This document shows positions 1 through 8,198 of a stretch of 64,000 nucleotides of DNA, piece after piece (position 1 is the first letter of the stretch; every line of letters begins with the position of its first letter). Source of the DNA: Senegalia massiliensis. GTDB taxonomy: Bacteria > Bacillota > Clostridia > Tissierellales > SIT17. The position numbers and the translations under genes were made by a program. Below the pieces are notes generated by a model that saw only the letters and a program-made list of their open reading frames with translations, made no database searches and was not told where the DNA came from. Location of the stretch: positions 124,001 to 188,000 of the forward strand of contig NZ_QXXA01000007.1 in the NCBI RefSeq assembly GCF_009911265.1. Direction: 5' to 3'.

Positions 1-627
1 GTTATTTAGTAAGTGTCCACCACCTAAAGGTTTCATTCCATATATACCTTTACCAGCATTATGACATTTTTTAATTGCTTTTATCATATCTAAAGTTGTT
101 CCATCTTGAATTCCAATACCTAATTTATTTATTATTGGATGAACTACTTCTATTTCATCATATTTAAGTGCAGCTAAAACTCCTTCAACTCTATGAGTTG
201 AAATTCCTATTGCTCTTATAAGTCCTTTTTCCTTAGCTTTTAAAAAATACTCTATTGCTTCAAAATGTCCTTTAATAGTATGTTCACTTTCTTGCTCATG
301 TAACAAAAATAAATCTATGTAATCTGTATTTAATTCTCTTAAAGCCTTATCTAAACTTTTTTTTGCTGTATCTTTAGAATAGGAATAAGATTTTGTAGAT
401 ATAACAAATTCTTTTCTATTTATTTTCTCCAAAAATTTATTTATATGTCCATAATTATTATATAATTCTGCAGTATCTAAAAAATTAATCCCTTTATCAA
501 ACCCATATTTAATAAGTTCTGCACCTTTTTCATATGAAAAATTTCTTTGAAGAGGACTAATAGTAAGCGATCCAAAACATAATCTAGATACCTCTATATT
601 AGTATTTCCTAACTTAACCGTTTCCAT
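1..627 (-). CDS. Aldo/keto reductase family protein (partial, C-terminus outside window)
   Basis: The frame is open from the ATG at 627 to the window edge, giving the first 209 residues; the C-terminal part is missing. The translation has the aldo/keto reductase pattern: a start METVKLGNTNIEVSRLCFG, then DTAELYNN carrying the catalytic Asp and Tyr, a Lys in ISTKSYSYS, and a His in LFLLHEQE, followed by the TIM-barrel segment IRAIGISTHRVEGV. These form the NAD(P)H-dependent oxidoreductase tetrad. The substrate cannot be told; many anaerobes carry such proteins with a C-terminal ferredoxin-like extension, which would lie beyond the edge. It is downstream of ireB but separated by a strong terminator, so it is probably its own unit. 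Confidence 0.88.
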   Translation of the reverse strand, partial: METVKLGNTNIEVSRLCFGSLTISPLQRNFSYEKGAELIKYGFDKGINFLDTAELYNNYGHINKFLEKINRKEFVISTKSYSYSKDTAKKSLDKALRELNTDYIDLFLLHEQESEHTIKGHFEAIEYFLKAKEKGLIRAIGISTHRVEGVLAALKYDEIEVVHPIINKLGIGIQDGTTLDMIKAIKKCHNAGKGIYGMKPLGGGHLLNN

Positions 628-681
628 ATTTTCACCTATCTTTATTGTATCATATATTTCCAAAATATAATATATTTATAA

Positions 682-716
682 AAAATAAAGCGGTATTTGA
701 TTTATCAAATACCGCT
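682..716 (-). terminator. Rho-independent terminator of the alaS-ireB unit
   Basis: A 12-bp perfect stem (AGCGGTATTTGA pairing across a 4-nt loop, 689-716) is followed on the minus strand by a T-rich tract (TTTATTTTTTAT). It lies 13 nt past the ireB stop codon. Confidence 0.85.
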
Positions 717-728
717 ATTTTTATAATA

Positions 729-983
729 TTATTTATTCTTTAAATAACTTTTCAATAACTCTTCTAATAAATCATCTCTTTCCATTTTTCTAATTTTACT
801 TCTAGCATTGTTATGGCTTGTTATATAAGTAGGATCTCCAGATAAAATATAACCTATCATTTGATTTATAGGATTATAACCTTTTTCTTCTAAGGCATGA
901 TATACATATACTAAAATATCCTCTGCTTTATTCTTATCATCTTCTGACACATTAAATTTCATTGTCTCATTTATATCACTCAC
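729..983 (-). CDS. ireB: IreB family regulatory phosphoprotein (UPF0297)
   Basis: A small acidic cytosolic protein of 84 residues matching the UPF0297/IreB family: the NETMKFNV start, then a helical middle ([18 protein letters not shown]) and the conserved [23 protein letters not shown] segment, here cited only in part. In Enterococcus IreB is phosphorylated by the Ser/Thr kinase IreK and negatively controls cephalosporin resistance; that role is family knowledge, not seen here. Start choice: the GTG at 983 has a GAGGGG Shine-Dalgarno 8 nt upstream, whereas the longer GTG at 992 overlaps that motif. It follows alaS as in most Firmicutes, but the usual next gene ruvX/yqgF is absent; an aldo/keto reductase stands there instead. 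Confidence 0.88.
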   Translation of the reverse strand: MSDINETMKFNVSEDDKNKAEDILVYVYHALEEKGYNPINQMIGYILSGDPTYITSHNNARSKIRKMERDDLLEELLKSYLKNK

Positions 984-1056
984 AAAAAACACCCCTCTTT
1001 TTATAACAATCTTATATTATTATTATATATCAATAATACTCTTACTTCAATGAGAT

Positions 1057-3696
1057 TTATTTATTTAACTGAGATTCTACTAATGATTTAACTAAATCTA
1101 AAGCTTCTTCAATTTTAGAAGATTCATTTCCTCCAGCTTGAGCCATATTAGGTCTTCCACCTCCACCTCCTCCGGTTATCTTTGCAACTTCTCTTATTAT
1201 ATTGCCACAATGAATACCAGATTTAACTGCATCTTCAGTAGCAGTAGCTATAAAATTCACTTTTCCATTTTTTTCAGTAGATAAGACTATTACTGCTTTG
1301 TCTAATTTTTCTTTAATTTTATCTCCTAATTGTCTTAAGCCATCAATATCAATACCGTCTATTTTCTTTGTTACTACATTTACACCATTTATATTATAAA
1401 CATTTTCTAAAATATTATCTAATTTTGAATTTGCAAGTTTAGAATTAAGACTATCTATTTGTTTTTGTAAGTTTCTTACTTCATCCATTATATCATGAGC
1501 CTTATCTATTAAATTATCTTTATTAGTTTTCAAAACATCTGATAGAGTATTTAGTTTATCGTTAAGTGACAAATTAAATTCGTATGCTTTCCTTCCAGTT
1601 ATTGCTTCAATTCTTCTAACACCTGATGCTATTCCTGATTCTGTTAATATTTTAAACATACCTATTTGACTAATATTATTAACATGAGTTCCTCCACATA
1701 ATTCAATTGTATAATCATCCATTTTTACTACTCTTACTTTTTCACCATATTTTTCATCAAATAATGCAGTTGCTCCCATATCTTTTGCCTTATTAATAGA
1801 AGTTTCTACTACTTCTACACCTAATGAATTCCAAATCTTTTCATTGACTTCTCTTTCTATTTTATTTAATTCATCTTTAGTTAAAGATTCAAAATGAGTA
1901 AAGTCAAATCTAAGTCTATCATCTGTAACAAGAGAACCAGCCTGATTTACATGTTGTCCTAAAGTATTTTTCAATGCTTTGTGAAGTAAATGTGTTGCAG
2001 AATGATTTCTTGCTATATCTAGTCTTCTATTTCTATCTACATGTGCTTCTAAGCTATCTCCAATTTTAAGATGTCCATGTCCTACATTAACTAAATGTAG
2101 TAACTTATCATTCTTCTTCTGAGTATCTATTACATATGCCTTAAACTTATCATTTTTAAATATTCCTTTATCTCCTACTTGACCTCCACTTTCTGCATAA
2201 AAAGGACTATTTTCTAATAATACATACCCTTCTTCATTTTGACTTAAAGTATCTATTGATTGACTGCCCTTTATAATGGCTATGACTTTTGATTCAGTTG
2301 ATAATTTTTCATAACCTTCAAATCTGGTTTTTGTATTAATTTTAAAATTAAAATCAGCATCACTGTCCCAATTGTTTTTGTTATCTTTATCTCTTGCACT
2401 TCTTGCTCTATTTTTTTGATTTTCCATCTCTAAATTAAACTGTTCTTCGTCTACATCTAATTTTTCATCTTCTAAAATTTCTTTAGTTAAATCTAATGGA
2501 AAACCATAAGTATCATAAAGTTTGAATGCCTTATATCCATTTAGAATTGTTTCATTATTATTTTTCATATCATCAATATAATTTTTTAATATTTCAATAC
2601 CTTGATCTATTGTTTCTTCAAACTTATCTTCTTCAATCTTTATAATTTTTTTGATTTGTAATCTTTTATCTTCTAAATTACTATAAAATTCTTTCCAATT
2701 TTCTATTACAACATCTGACAAATTAGATAAAAAGCTATTTTTTATACCTAATAACTTACCATGTCTAGATGCACGTCTGATAAGTCTTCTTAAAACATAA
2801 CCTCTTCCTTCATTACTTGGTATTACTCCATCAGATACTAAGAAACATATTGCACGTATATGATCAGTTATTACTCTAATTGATACATCATCTTTATTAT
2901 TGTTTTTATATTTTTTGTTTGTAATTTTTTCTATTTCTTTTATTATAGTTCTAATCGGTTCTATCTCAAAAATATTATCTGCATCATTTAAAACAGCTGT
3001 TATTCTTTCAAGCCCCATACCTGTATCTATATTTGGATTAAGAAGTTCTGAATAGTTTCCTAGTTCATCTTTATCGAATTGTGAAAATACTAAGTTCCAA
3101 ACTTCTACAAACCTATCACATTCACAACCTGGTTTGCAGTTTTCATCTCCACAACTATATTTTTCTCCTCTATCTATATAGATTTCTGAAGATGGACCAC
3201 AAGGTCCTACTTCAAGTTCCCAAAAATTATCCTCTTTTCCTAATCTCACTATTTTATTTTTAGAAACACCTATTTCATTATTCCAAATATTGTATGCTTC
3301 ATCATCGTCTAAATATACTGATACCCAAAGTTTTTCCTTTGATATATTCAGTTGTTTTGTCATAAACTCCCAAGCCCAATTTATTGCTTCTCTTTTAAAA
3401 TAATCACCAAATGAAAAGTTACCTAACATTTCAAAAAAAGTGCCGTGCCTATCTGTCTTACCAACATTTTCTATGTCACTTGTTCGTACACATTTTTGAC
3501 ATGTAGCCATTCTGTTTTTTGGAGGTTTTTTAGTGCCAAGAAAATATGGTTTTAAAGGTGCCATTCCAGCAATTATTAAAAGTAAATTTTTATCATCCTT
3601 TGGCACAAGTGAAAAACTATTGGTTACTAAGTGTCCTTTATTTTCAAAGAAATCTAAGTATTTTTTTCTAATCTCATGTAAATTATATTTTTCCAT
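1057..3696 (-). CDS. alaS: Alanine--tRNA ligase
   Basis: Charges tRNA-Ala with alanine in the cytosol and edits mischarged Ser/Gly. The 879-residue length is typical. The N-terminal class II catalytic core holds the KTDRHGTFFEMLGN block and motif 3 NIDTGMGLERI near residue 225; GRGYVLRRLIRR is the tRNA-recognition segment. The editing domain has HSATHLLHK near 565 and the zinc-binding CGGTHV near 667. The C-terminal DHHA1 region ends with GGGGGGRPNMAQAGG near 843. A cysteine-rich insertion (CGDENCKPGCEC) sits in the catalytic half, as in several clostridial AlaRS. The ATG is preceded by GGGAGAG. Expression is predicted to be controlled by the upstream alanine T-box, so that uncharged tRNA-Ala permits readthrough. 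Confidence 0.98.
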   Translation of the reverse strand: MEKYNLHEIRKKYLDFFENKGHLVTNSFSLVPKDDKNLLLIIAGMAPLKPYFLGTKKPPKNRMATCQKCVRTSDIENVGKTDRHGTFFEMLGNFSFGDYFKREAINWAWEFMTKQLNISKEKLWVSVYLDDDEAYNIWNNEIGVSKNKIVRLGKEDNFWELEVGPCGPSSEIYIDRGEKYSCGDENCKPGCECDRFVEVWNLVFSQFDKDELGNYSELLNPNIDTGMGLERITAVLNDADNIFEIEPIRTIIKEIEKITNKKYKNNNKDDVSIRVITDHIRAICFLVSDGVIPSNEGRGYVLRRLIRRASRHGKLLGIKNSFLSNLSDVVIENWKEFYSNLEDKRLQIKKIIKIEEDKFEETIDQGIEILKNYIDDMKNNNETILNGYKAFKLYDTYGFPLDLTKEILEDEKLDVDEEQFNLEMENQKNRARSARDKDNKNNWDSDADFNFKINTKTRFEGYEKLSTESKVIAIIKGSQSIDTLSQNEEGYVLLENSPFYAESGGQVGDKGIFKNDKFKAYVIDTQKKNDKLLHLVNVGHGHLKIGDSLEAHVDRNRRLDIARNHSATHLLHKALKNTLGQHVNQAGSLVTDDRLRFDFTHFESLTKDELNKIEREVNEKIWNSLGVEVVETSINKAKDMGATALFDEKYGEKVRVVKMDDYTIELCGGTHVNNISQIGMFKILTESGIASGVRRIEAITGRKAYEFNLSLNDKLNTLSDVLKTNKDNLIDKAHDIMDEVRNLQKQIDSLNSKLANSKLDNILENVYNINGVNVVTKKIDGIDIDGLRQLGDKIKEKLDKAVIVLSTEKNGKVNFIATATEDAVKSGIHCGNIIREVAKITGGGGGGRPNMAQAGGNESSKIEEALDLVKSLVESQLNK

Positions 3697-3717
3697 CTAA
3701 TCTCTCCCTTTCTTAAA

Positions 3718-3948
3718 TAAAAAAGACAAAGACTCTGTCCGCATTTAGGGACGAGCTTTGCCGTGGTACCACCCTATTTAAAAATAGTTTACTCTTGGAT
3801 TTATAACGGTTTTATCCGAATTCTTTTTTAAAGAATTAAGCTTAAGAGTAGCTTCTATATATTCTTATCAAGTATTTTCACCAAACATACTCTCTCTAAA
3901 GATAATTATATATATACTTTTCTCTATCATAGCTATCAATATGTTTTT
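3718..3948 (-). promoter_or_regulatory. T-box riboswitch, alanine-specific, upstream of alaS
   Basis: The minus strand carries the hallmark T-box sequence AGGGTGGTACCACG (3762-3775), overlapping a terminator: GGCAAAG-CTC-GTCC pairs with GGAC-GAG-CTTTGTC (3725-3762) and is followed by TCTTTTTT. Upstream are an AGAGAGAG purine run, a stem I-like region and the specifier-loop candidate AGAAGCTACTC, whose GCT (3850-3852) is an alanine codon followed by a purine. This fits an ON switch in which uncharged tRNA-Ala stabilises the antiterminator. It fills the 289-base gap between alaS and the AI-2E gene. Confidence 0.94.
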
Positions 3949-3954
3949 ATATTA

Positions 3955-3983
3955 ATTATAAGAATTATTAATATGTTTGTCAA
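3955..3983 (-). promoter_or_regulatory. Sigma-A promoter of the alaS T-box transcript
   Basis: Consensus-perfect TTGACA (3978-3983) and TATAAT (3955-3960) separated by 17 bp on the minus strand. Predicted start is near 3948, which defines the 5' end of the T-box leader. Confidence 0.85.
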
Positions 3984-3985
3984 CA

Positions 3986-5158
3986 TTACATACTACTTAT
4001 TTTCTGAATAGTATGGGATAAAATGATTTTCAAAGTAGTTGTTATCGGTATTGCTAGTAGCATCCCAATAATACCAAATAAATTTCCTGCTACAAGTAAA
4101 GCTATAATTATTACAACTGGATGAAGCCCTACTTTATCTCCCATTATCTTAGGTTGTAAAATATTCCCTTCAGCTTGTTGTATAATTATAAATAAAATTA
4201 AAACCCATAATGCTTTAATTGGAGTATCTAATAGTGCAAATAACATTGCAAGACCTCCACCTATTATTGGTCCAAAATATGGTATAATATTAGTAACTCC
4301 TGCAATAAGCCCTATTGTAAATGCATAATTCACATCTAATATAAGTAATCCTATTGCAGTTAATGTACCTACAAATATTGCTATAATTAATTGACCTCTA
4401 ATGAAGTTACCTAAAGAATAATCTATTTCACGAGATAGGCTTACAATATTAGGTCTATATTTATTTGGTATAGTTAATACAATATTCTTTTTAAAATACT
4501 CTTTATCCTTAACCAAATAAAATACAACTATAGGAATTAATACAACATTTAAAACTTTAGAGAAAAAATTAATTATAAAATCCATAGTTCCTTTTGCAGT
4601 ATTTACTAAAACACTTTGAAACCTTGATATATTATCTTCTATGCTACTTTTTATTTGATTTAATCCAAATGGTAAATCATCAATATTTTTATAGAAATTA
4701 TTATATATATTATTTACAAAATCACTAACATCATCTGAGTATTTTGGTAATAATTCAATTAAATTTTTAACTTCTTTAAATATCGCTGGAAAAATTAACA
4801 CTGAAATCATATATATAATTGCCAAAATTATTAAATAAACTAATAATATACCAAACCCCCTCTTTACTTTCTTTTTTTCTAAAAAATTAACTATAGGATT
4901 TATAATATACGCAAGTGCTATAGATATAAATACTGTAAATAATATACTTCTAAGTCCACTAATATTTAATATAAAATAAAATAAAATTATAAATAATAAT
5001 AATAAACTTAATCCCGCAATTCGCTTTTTACTTATATGTATACCATCTTTTTCATCTAAATATTTATTACCAAATCTAATTAAAAAATAAGCTGAAAGAG
5101 ATAATAAAACTATAATTGATGCTTCTTTTAAAACATTTAAAATAAAATTAAAATTCAT
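3986..5158 (-). CDS. AI-2E family transporter (PerM/YdiK-type membrane protein)
   Basis: An integral membrane protein of about 390 residues with the AI-2E/UPF0118 layout: two N-terminal helices, a third/fourth pair around SILFTVFISIALAYIINPIV, a hydrophilic coiled region (about 120-200) and four or more C-terminal helices including GLIAGVTNIIPYFGPIIGGG, the family's most conserved block, and QPKIMGDKVGLHPVVIII. Members export small molecules or act as sodium/proton antiporters; the substrate here is unknown and the AI-2 name should not be read as quorum sensing. The ATG at 5158 lies 9 nt from a GGGGG ribosome site; an ATG at 5164 is also possible but only 3 nt away. It follows the 46-residue gene closely. 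Confidence 0.9.
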   Translation of the reverse strand: MNFNFILNVLKEASIIVLLSLSAYFLIRFGNKYLDEKDGIHISKKRIAGLSLLLLFIILFYFILNISGLRSILFTVFISIALAYIINPIVNFLEKKKVKRGFGILLVYLIILAIIYMISVLIFPAIFKEVKNLIELLPKYSDDVSDFVNNIYNNFYKNIDDLPFGLNQIKSSIEDNISRFQSVLVNTAKGTMDFIINFFSKVLNVVLIPIVVFYLVKDKEYFKKNIVLTIPNKYRPNIVSLSREIDYSLGNFIRGQLIIAIFVGTLTAIGLLILDVNYAFTIGLIAGVTNIIPYFGPIIGGGLAMLFALLDTPIKALWVLILFIIIQQAEGNILQPKIMGDKVGLHPVVIIIALLVAGNLFGIIGMLLAIPITTTLKIILSHTIQKISSM

Positions 5159-5209
5159 ATTCATATTCCCCCTATATCTATCAAGGCAGCTAGAGCTGCC
5201 CTGATTTAT

Positions 5210-5350
5210 TTAGAACATATTCATAAACATTTGTCTGGTATTTTTCATCATTTTTCTTTTTTGTCTAGGATTCATCTTAGCTGATGCATACATGCCTACA
5301 GCAGATAAGATAGAACCTGCAATTATACCATTCACTAATCTTCTATTCAT
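5210..5350 (-). CDS. Small hypothetical protein, one membrane/amphipathic helix
   Basis: A 46-residue reading frame with a good ribosome site (AGGTGAT, 3 nt before ATG, longer complementarity upstream) and an in-register stop at 5210. The start is basic (MNRRLVNG), followed by a short hydrophobic helix IIAGSILSAVGMYA and a positively charged, methionine-rich tail ending in MFMNMF. The shape resembles short YtxH/YrzQ-like single-helix proteins, but I cannot assign a family. It sits between the PRC-barrel gene and the AI-2E gene, 30 nt and about 50 nt away, in the same direction, so probably in one transcript. A small 7-bp inverted repeat (5185-5200) lies between it and the AI-2E start but lacks a T-tract. 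Confidence 0.6.
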   Translation of the reverse strand: MNRRLVNGIIAGSILSAVGMYASAKMNPRQKRKMMKNTRQMFMNMF

Positions 5351-5380
5351 ATTATCACCTCAATATTAGTTTGTGCTAAA

Positions 5381-5920
5381 TCATAAATCTAAGTCAAGAA
5401 GTTTTTTGTAATAAATTTTATTTTTTTCATATTCATCCTTAAATTTCTTATCTAATATTAAAGTATTTTCAATTATTTTCATATTATTCATACATGGTAT
5501 AATATTTCTACCTTCAAAAATATCTTGTAGTATTCCATCAGTAAGAACAAAACCTACTAAATTACCATTTTTTTTGTTAAATATTATATCATTTATATAA
5601 CCTAAAATTTCTCCGTCTTTTATTATTACTTTTAATCCAATAAATTCAATATCTTCTTTGGTAGCCTTTTCTATCTCAGGGAAATCTTTCAATTTTTCTA
5701 TCGTATCTTTTTTCTCAATTGCTATAAAATCTTTTCCAAGGTTAAATATATTTTTATATCTTATTATTTTTCCTTCTTTAAATATGCCTTCATCTGAAAC
5801 TAAAAGTGCTAATATCTTAAGTTTTTTTTTAGAGAAAATTACATCTTTTATATTAGCTATTTTTTCTCCTGTAGTATTATCAATTACACTTAATCTCATT
5901 ATTTCTTTGGTGCTTTTCAA
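5381..5920 (-). CDS. PRC-barrel domain-containing protein (two domains)
   Basis: A soluble 179-residue protein with two PRC-barrel repeats: residues about 7-80 (LSVIDNTTGEKIANIKDVIFS) and about 90-165 (FIGLKVIIKDGEILGYINDI ... GNLVGFVLTDG). Each repeat shows the 'G-x-I-x-D-x-x-F ... G-x-x-V/L-A-L-L-V' beta pattern. PRC barrels serve as adaptor or RNA/photocentre-associated folds; no enzyme residues are expected. The start is a TTG at 5920 with GAGGTG 5 nt upstream; an internal ATG at 5899 is the alternative. It heads the run PRC-barrel, 46-residue protein, AI-2E protein. Function unknown. Confidence 0.85.
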   Translation of the reverse strand: MKSTKEIMRLSVIDNTTGEKIANIKDVIFSKKKLKILALLVSDEGIFKEGKIIRYKNIFNLGKDFIAIEKKDTIEKLKDFPEIEKATKEDIEFIGLKVIIKDGEILGYINDIIFNKKNGNLVGFVLTDGILQDIFEGRNIIPCMNNMKIIENTLILDKKFKDEYEKNKIYYKKLLDLDL

Positions 5921-6007
5921 TATTACACCTCGCTTTAGTATGTATTTTATATTATTATTTATATACTTATTATTCCTTTTAAAACCTTTTTTTATTATTT
6001 TATTTTA

Positions 6008-6035
6008 TAAAAAAAGCTACTGATAACAGTAGCTT
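6008..6035 (-). terminator. Terminator of the iscRSU operon
   Basis: A 9-bp stem AAGCTACTG / CAGTAGCTT with a 4-nt loop (6014-6035), followed on the minus strand by a T run. The iscU stop codon lies at the edge of the hairpin. Confidence 0.8.
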
Positions 6036-6450
6036 AATGATGATCTTCTTTTGGTTCAAAATCCTTTAATGCTTCTATTTCTACGCCACTTTTTTCAGAA
6101 TAATCTTTTAAAGCAGCTTTTATAGCTTCTTCAGCAAGTACTGAACAATGCATTTTTACTGGAGGTAGTCCATCTAAAGCCTCAGCAACCGCTTTATTAG
6201 TTATTTTCAAAGCATCTTCTATTGTTTTACCTTTTATAAGTTCTGTTGCCATACTTGATGATGCTATTGCAGAACCACATCCAAAAGTTTTAAATTTTAT
6301 ATCAATTATTTTATCATCATCTATTTTAAGATACATTCTCATAATATCTCCACATTTAGCATTTCCTACTTCACCTATACCATCTGCATCTTTAATCTCT
6401 CCTACATTCCTAGGATTAGTAAAATGGTCCATAACCTTTTCTGAATACAT
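6034..6450 (-). CDS. iscU: Iron-sulfur cluster assembly scaffold IscU/NifU-like
   Basis: Scaffold on which [2Fe-2S] clusters are built from sulfur delivered by the cysteine desulfurase. The 138-residue protein begins MYSEKVMDHFTNPRNVG, characteristic of the family, and keeps the three cluster cysteines C33 (AKCGD, with Asp35), C58 (FGCGSAIAS) and C102 (MHCSVLAE). It lacks the C-terminal Nfu domain of full-length NifU. The ATG overlaps the last base of the iscS stop codon (TAATG), so the two are translationally coupled. The PVKMHC segment replaces the LPPVK(I/L)HC site of HscA-dependent IscU almost exactly, although no hscA/hscB is in this window. Confidence 0.95.
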   Translation of the reverse strand: MYSEKVMDHFTNPRNVGEIKDADGIGEVGNAKCGDIMRMYLKIDDDKIIDIKFKTFGCGSAIASSSMATELIKGKTIEDALKITNKAVAEALDGLPPVKMHCSVLAEEAIKAALKDYSEKSGVEIEALKDFEPKEDHH

Positions 6451-7628
6451 TATTTGTCCTCCTCTAATTTATCATATAACGGTGACATAGCTCTTAATCT
6501 ATCTACTATTTTTTTAAGATTTTCTACAACATAATCTATTTCATCTTCTTCATTAAAATCCCCTAATGAAAGTCTTAATGACCCATGCGCTATTTCATGT
6601 GGTAAACCCATAGCAAGAAGCACATGTGAAGGATCAAGAGAGCCAGAAGTACATGCAGAGCCACTAGATGCTGCAATTCCTACCATATCCAAACTCAAAA
6701 GTAATGCTTCGCCCTCAATGAATTTTAAAGATACATTTACATTACCAGGTAGCCTTTTTTCAGGATGACCATTTAATTTCACATGACTTATATTATCCAT
6801 TATATTTTTTATTAATTTATCTCTTAATAATATTAGTTTTTCATTATGAGATTCTAAATTTTCATATGCAATTTCTAATGCTTTTGTAAGTCCTACAATA
6901 TTTGGTATACTTTCAGTACCTGCTCTTCTATTTCTTTCTTGAGCTCCTCCATGTATATATGGATGAAGTTTCACACTCTTTCTTATATATAATGCTCCTA
7001 CACCTTTTGGACCATAAAGTTTATGTGCTGATAAAGATAATAAATCTATATTTAAATCCTCTACATCAATTTCTATATTTCCTATTGCTTGAACTGCATC
7101 TGTGTGAAAATATATATTGTTTTGCTTTGCTATTTTACCAATTTCTGATATTGGTTGAATTGTACCCACTTCATTATTGGCATATATTACACTTATCAAT
7201 ATAGTCTTATCTGTTATTGCATTTTTTAAATCTTCTAAATTAATCATACCATATTCATCTACATCTAAATAAGTAACATCAAATCCATTTCTTTCTAAAT
7301 ATTCACATGTATGAAGAACAGCATGATGCTCTATTTTAGTAGTAATAATATGATTTCCTTTATCTTTATTTCCGAATGCTACCCCTTTTATTGCCCAATT
7401 ATCTGATTCAGAACCACCACTAGTAAAATATATTTCTCTAGAACTCGCACCCAATATTTTTGCAACTTTTTCTCTAGATTCATCTAATGCTTTTTTTGCT
7501 TCTCTACCTTTTTTGTATATACTTGAAGGATTTCCATAAAATTCTTTAAAATAAGGTATCATGCTATCTAAAACTTCTTTTTTTACAGGAGTAGTAGCAG
7601 CGTTATCCATATATACTTCTCTATTCAA
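6450..7628 (-). CDS. iscS: Cysteine desulfurase IscS/NifS
   Basis: PLP enzyme that removes sulfur from L-cysteine and passes persulfide to IscU. The 392-residue protein is a class V aminotransferase fold: start MNREVYMDNAATTPV, the PLP lysine in SLSAHKLYGPKG near residue 200, and the sulfur-carrying cysteine in ASSGSACTSG near 326. The long loop SGSACTSGSLDPSH is of the IscS/NifS group-I type. The start is TTG at 7628, 8 nt after GGAG; the ATG at 7610 would remove part of the conserved start. It follows iscR by about 34 nt and overlaps iscU by one base. Confidence 0.96.
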   Translation of the reverse strand: MNREVYMDNAATTPVKKEVLDSMIPYFKEFYGNPSSIYKKGREAKKALDESREKVAKILGASSREIYFTSGGSESDNWAIKGVAFGNKDKGNHIITTKIEHHAVLHTCEYLERNGFDVTYLDVDEYGMINLEDLKNAITDKTILISVIYANNEVGTIQPISEIGKIAKQNNIYFHTDAVQAIGNIEIDVEDLNIDLLSLSAHKLYGPKGVGALYIRKSVKLHPYIHGGAQERNRRAGTESIPNIVGLTKALEIAYENLESHNEKLILLRDKLIKNIMDNISHVKLNGHPEKRLPGNVNVSLKFIEGEALLLSLDMVGIAASSGSACTSGSLDPSHVLLAMGLPHEIAHGSLRLSLGDFNEEDEIDYVVENLKKIVDRLRAMSPLYDKLEEDK

Positions 7629-7662
7629 TTCATCATCTCCTCATTTATCATAAAATTCATAA

Positions 7663-8106
7663 TTAGATATAATACATATAGTTACCATCTATATTTTTTT
7701 GTTCATCTACCATGTCTTGAAGTGTTAAAGAGTCTATTACATCATTAATGCTATCTCTAATTTTCATCCATACTCCTCTAGTTACACAATATTCTCCTTT
7801 GGGACAATCTACAGCTTCACCTTCTATTACACAGTCTGAAGGCGCAATACTTCCTTCTAGTGACCTTATTATATCTCCAACAGTTATATTTTTTGGTTCT
7901 TTTGCTAATAGATACCCCCCTTGGGCTCCACGTACACTATTTACTAAGCTATCTTTTTTTAATGTTGCAATTAGTTGCTCCAAATAGTGTTCAGATATAT
8001 TTTGTTTTTCTGCAATATCCTTAAGAGGAAGAGGTCCTTTTCCAAAATGTAAAGCTAATTCAAACATTGCTTTTAAGCCATATCTACCTTTTGTGGATAA
8101 TTTCAT
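7663..8106 (-). CDS. iscR: Rrf2/IscR family transcriptional regulator
   Basis: A 147-residue Rrf2 protein with an N-terminal winged helix (MKLSTKGRYGLKAMFELAL, recognition helix around ISEHYLEQLIATLKK, wing VRGAQGGY). Three cysteines C92, C101 and C107 are spaced as in IscR-type [2Fe-2S] sensors. It is the first gene of iscRSU, so it most likely senses cluster status and represses its own operon. The ATG is preceded by AAAGGGTGAT. A cysteine-metabolism (CymR-like) role is an alternative, but the cysteine set and the isc context favour IscR. Confidence 0.92.
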   Translation of the reverse strand: MKLSTKGRYGLKAMFELALHFGKGPLPLKDIAEKQNISEHYLEQLIATLKKDSLVNSVRGAQGGYLLAKEPKNITVGDIIRSLEGSIAPSDCVIEGEAVDCPKGEYCVTRGVWMKIRDSINDVIDSLTLQDMVDEQKNIDGNYMYYI

Positions 8107-8135
8107 ATTATCACCCTTTCAATTCCTACTATATA

Positions 8136-8182
8136 GGTTGGTATTATAGTAATAGTATAATATAACCTAATATCATTGTCAA
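8136..8182 (-). promoter_or_regulatory. iscR promoter with overlapping palindromic operator
   Basis: TTGACA (8177-8182) and TATACT (8154-8159) are 17 bp apart. A palindrome TATTATA-N7-TATAATA (8142-8162) covers the -10, with outer GGTT/AACC marks (8136-8139 and 8164-8167) in slightly asymmetric positions. Placement over the -10 suits repression by the product of the adjacent Rrf2 gene. Confidence 0.75.
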
Positions 8183-8198
8183 TATTATATCGAATAAT

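Noticed and set aside
5185-5200. Inverted repeat GGCAGCT/AGCTGCC as a terminator
   Set aside because: No T-tract follows on either strand and the AI-2E ribosome site is directly downstream.
5658-6023. 121-codon plus-strand frame
   Set aside because: Overlaps the PRC-barrel gene; hydrophobic Phe/Ser/Leu-rich composition is what the reverse of a Lys/Glu-rich gene gives.
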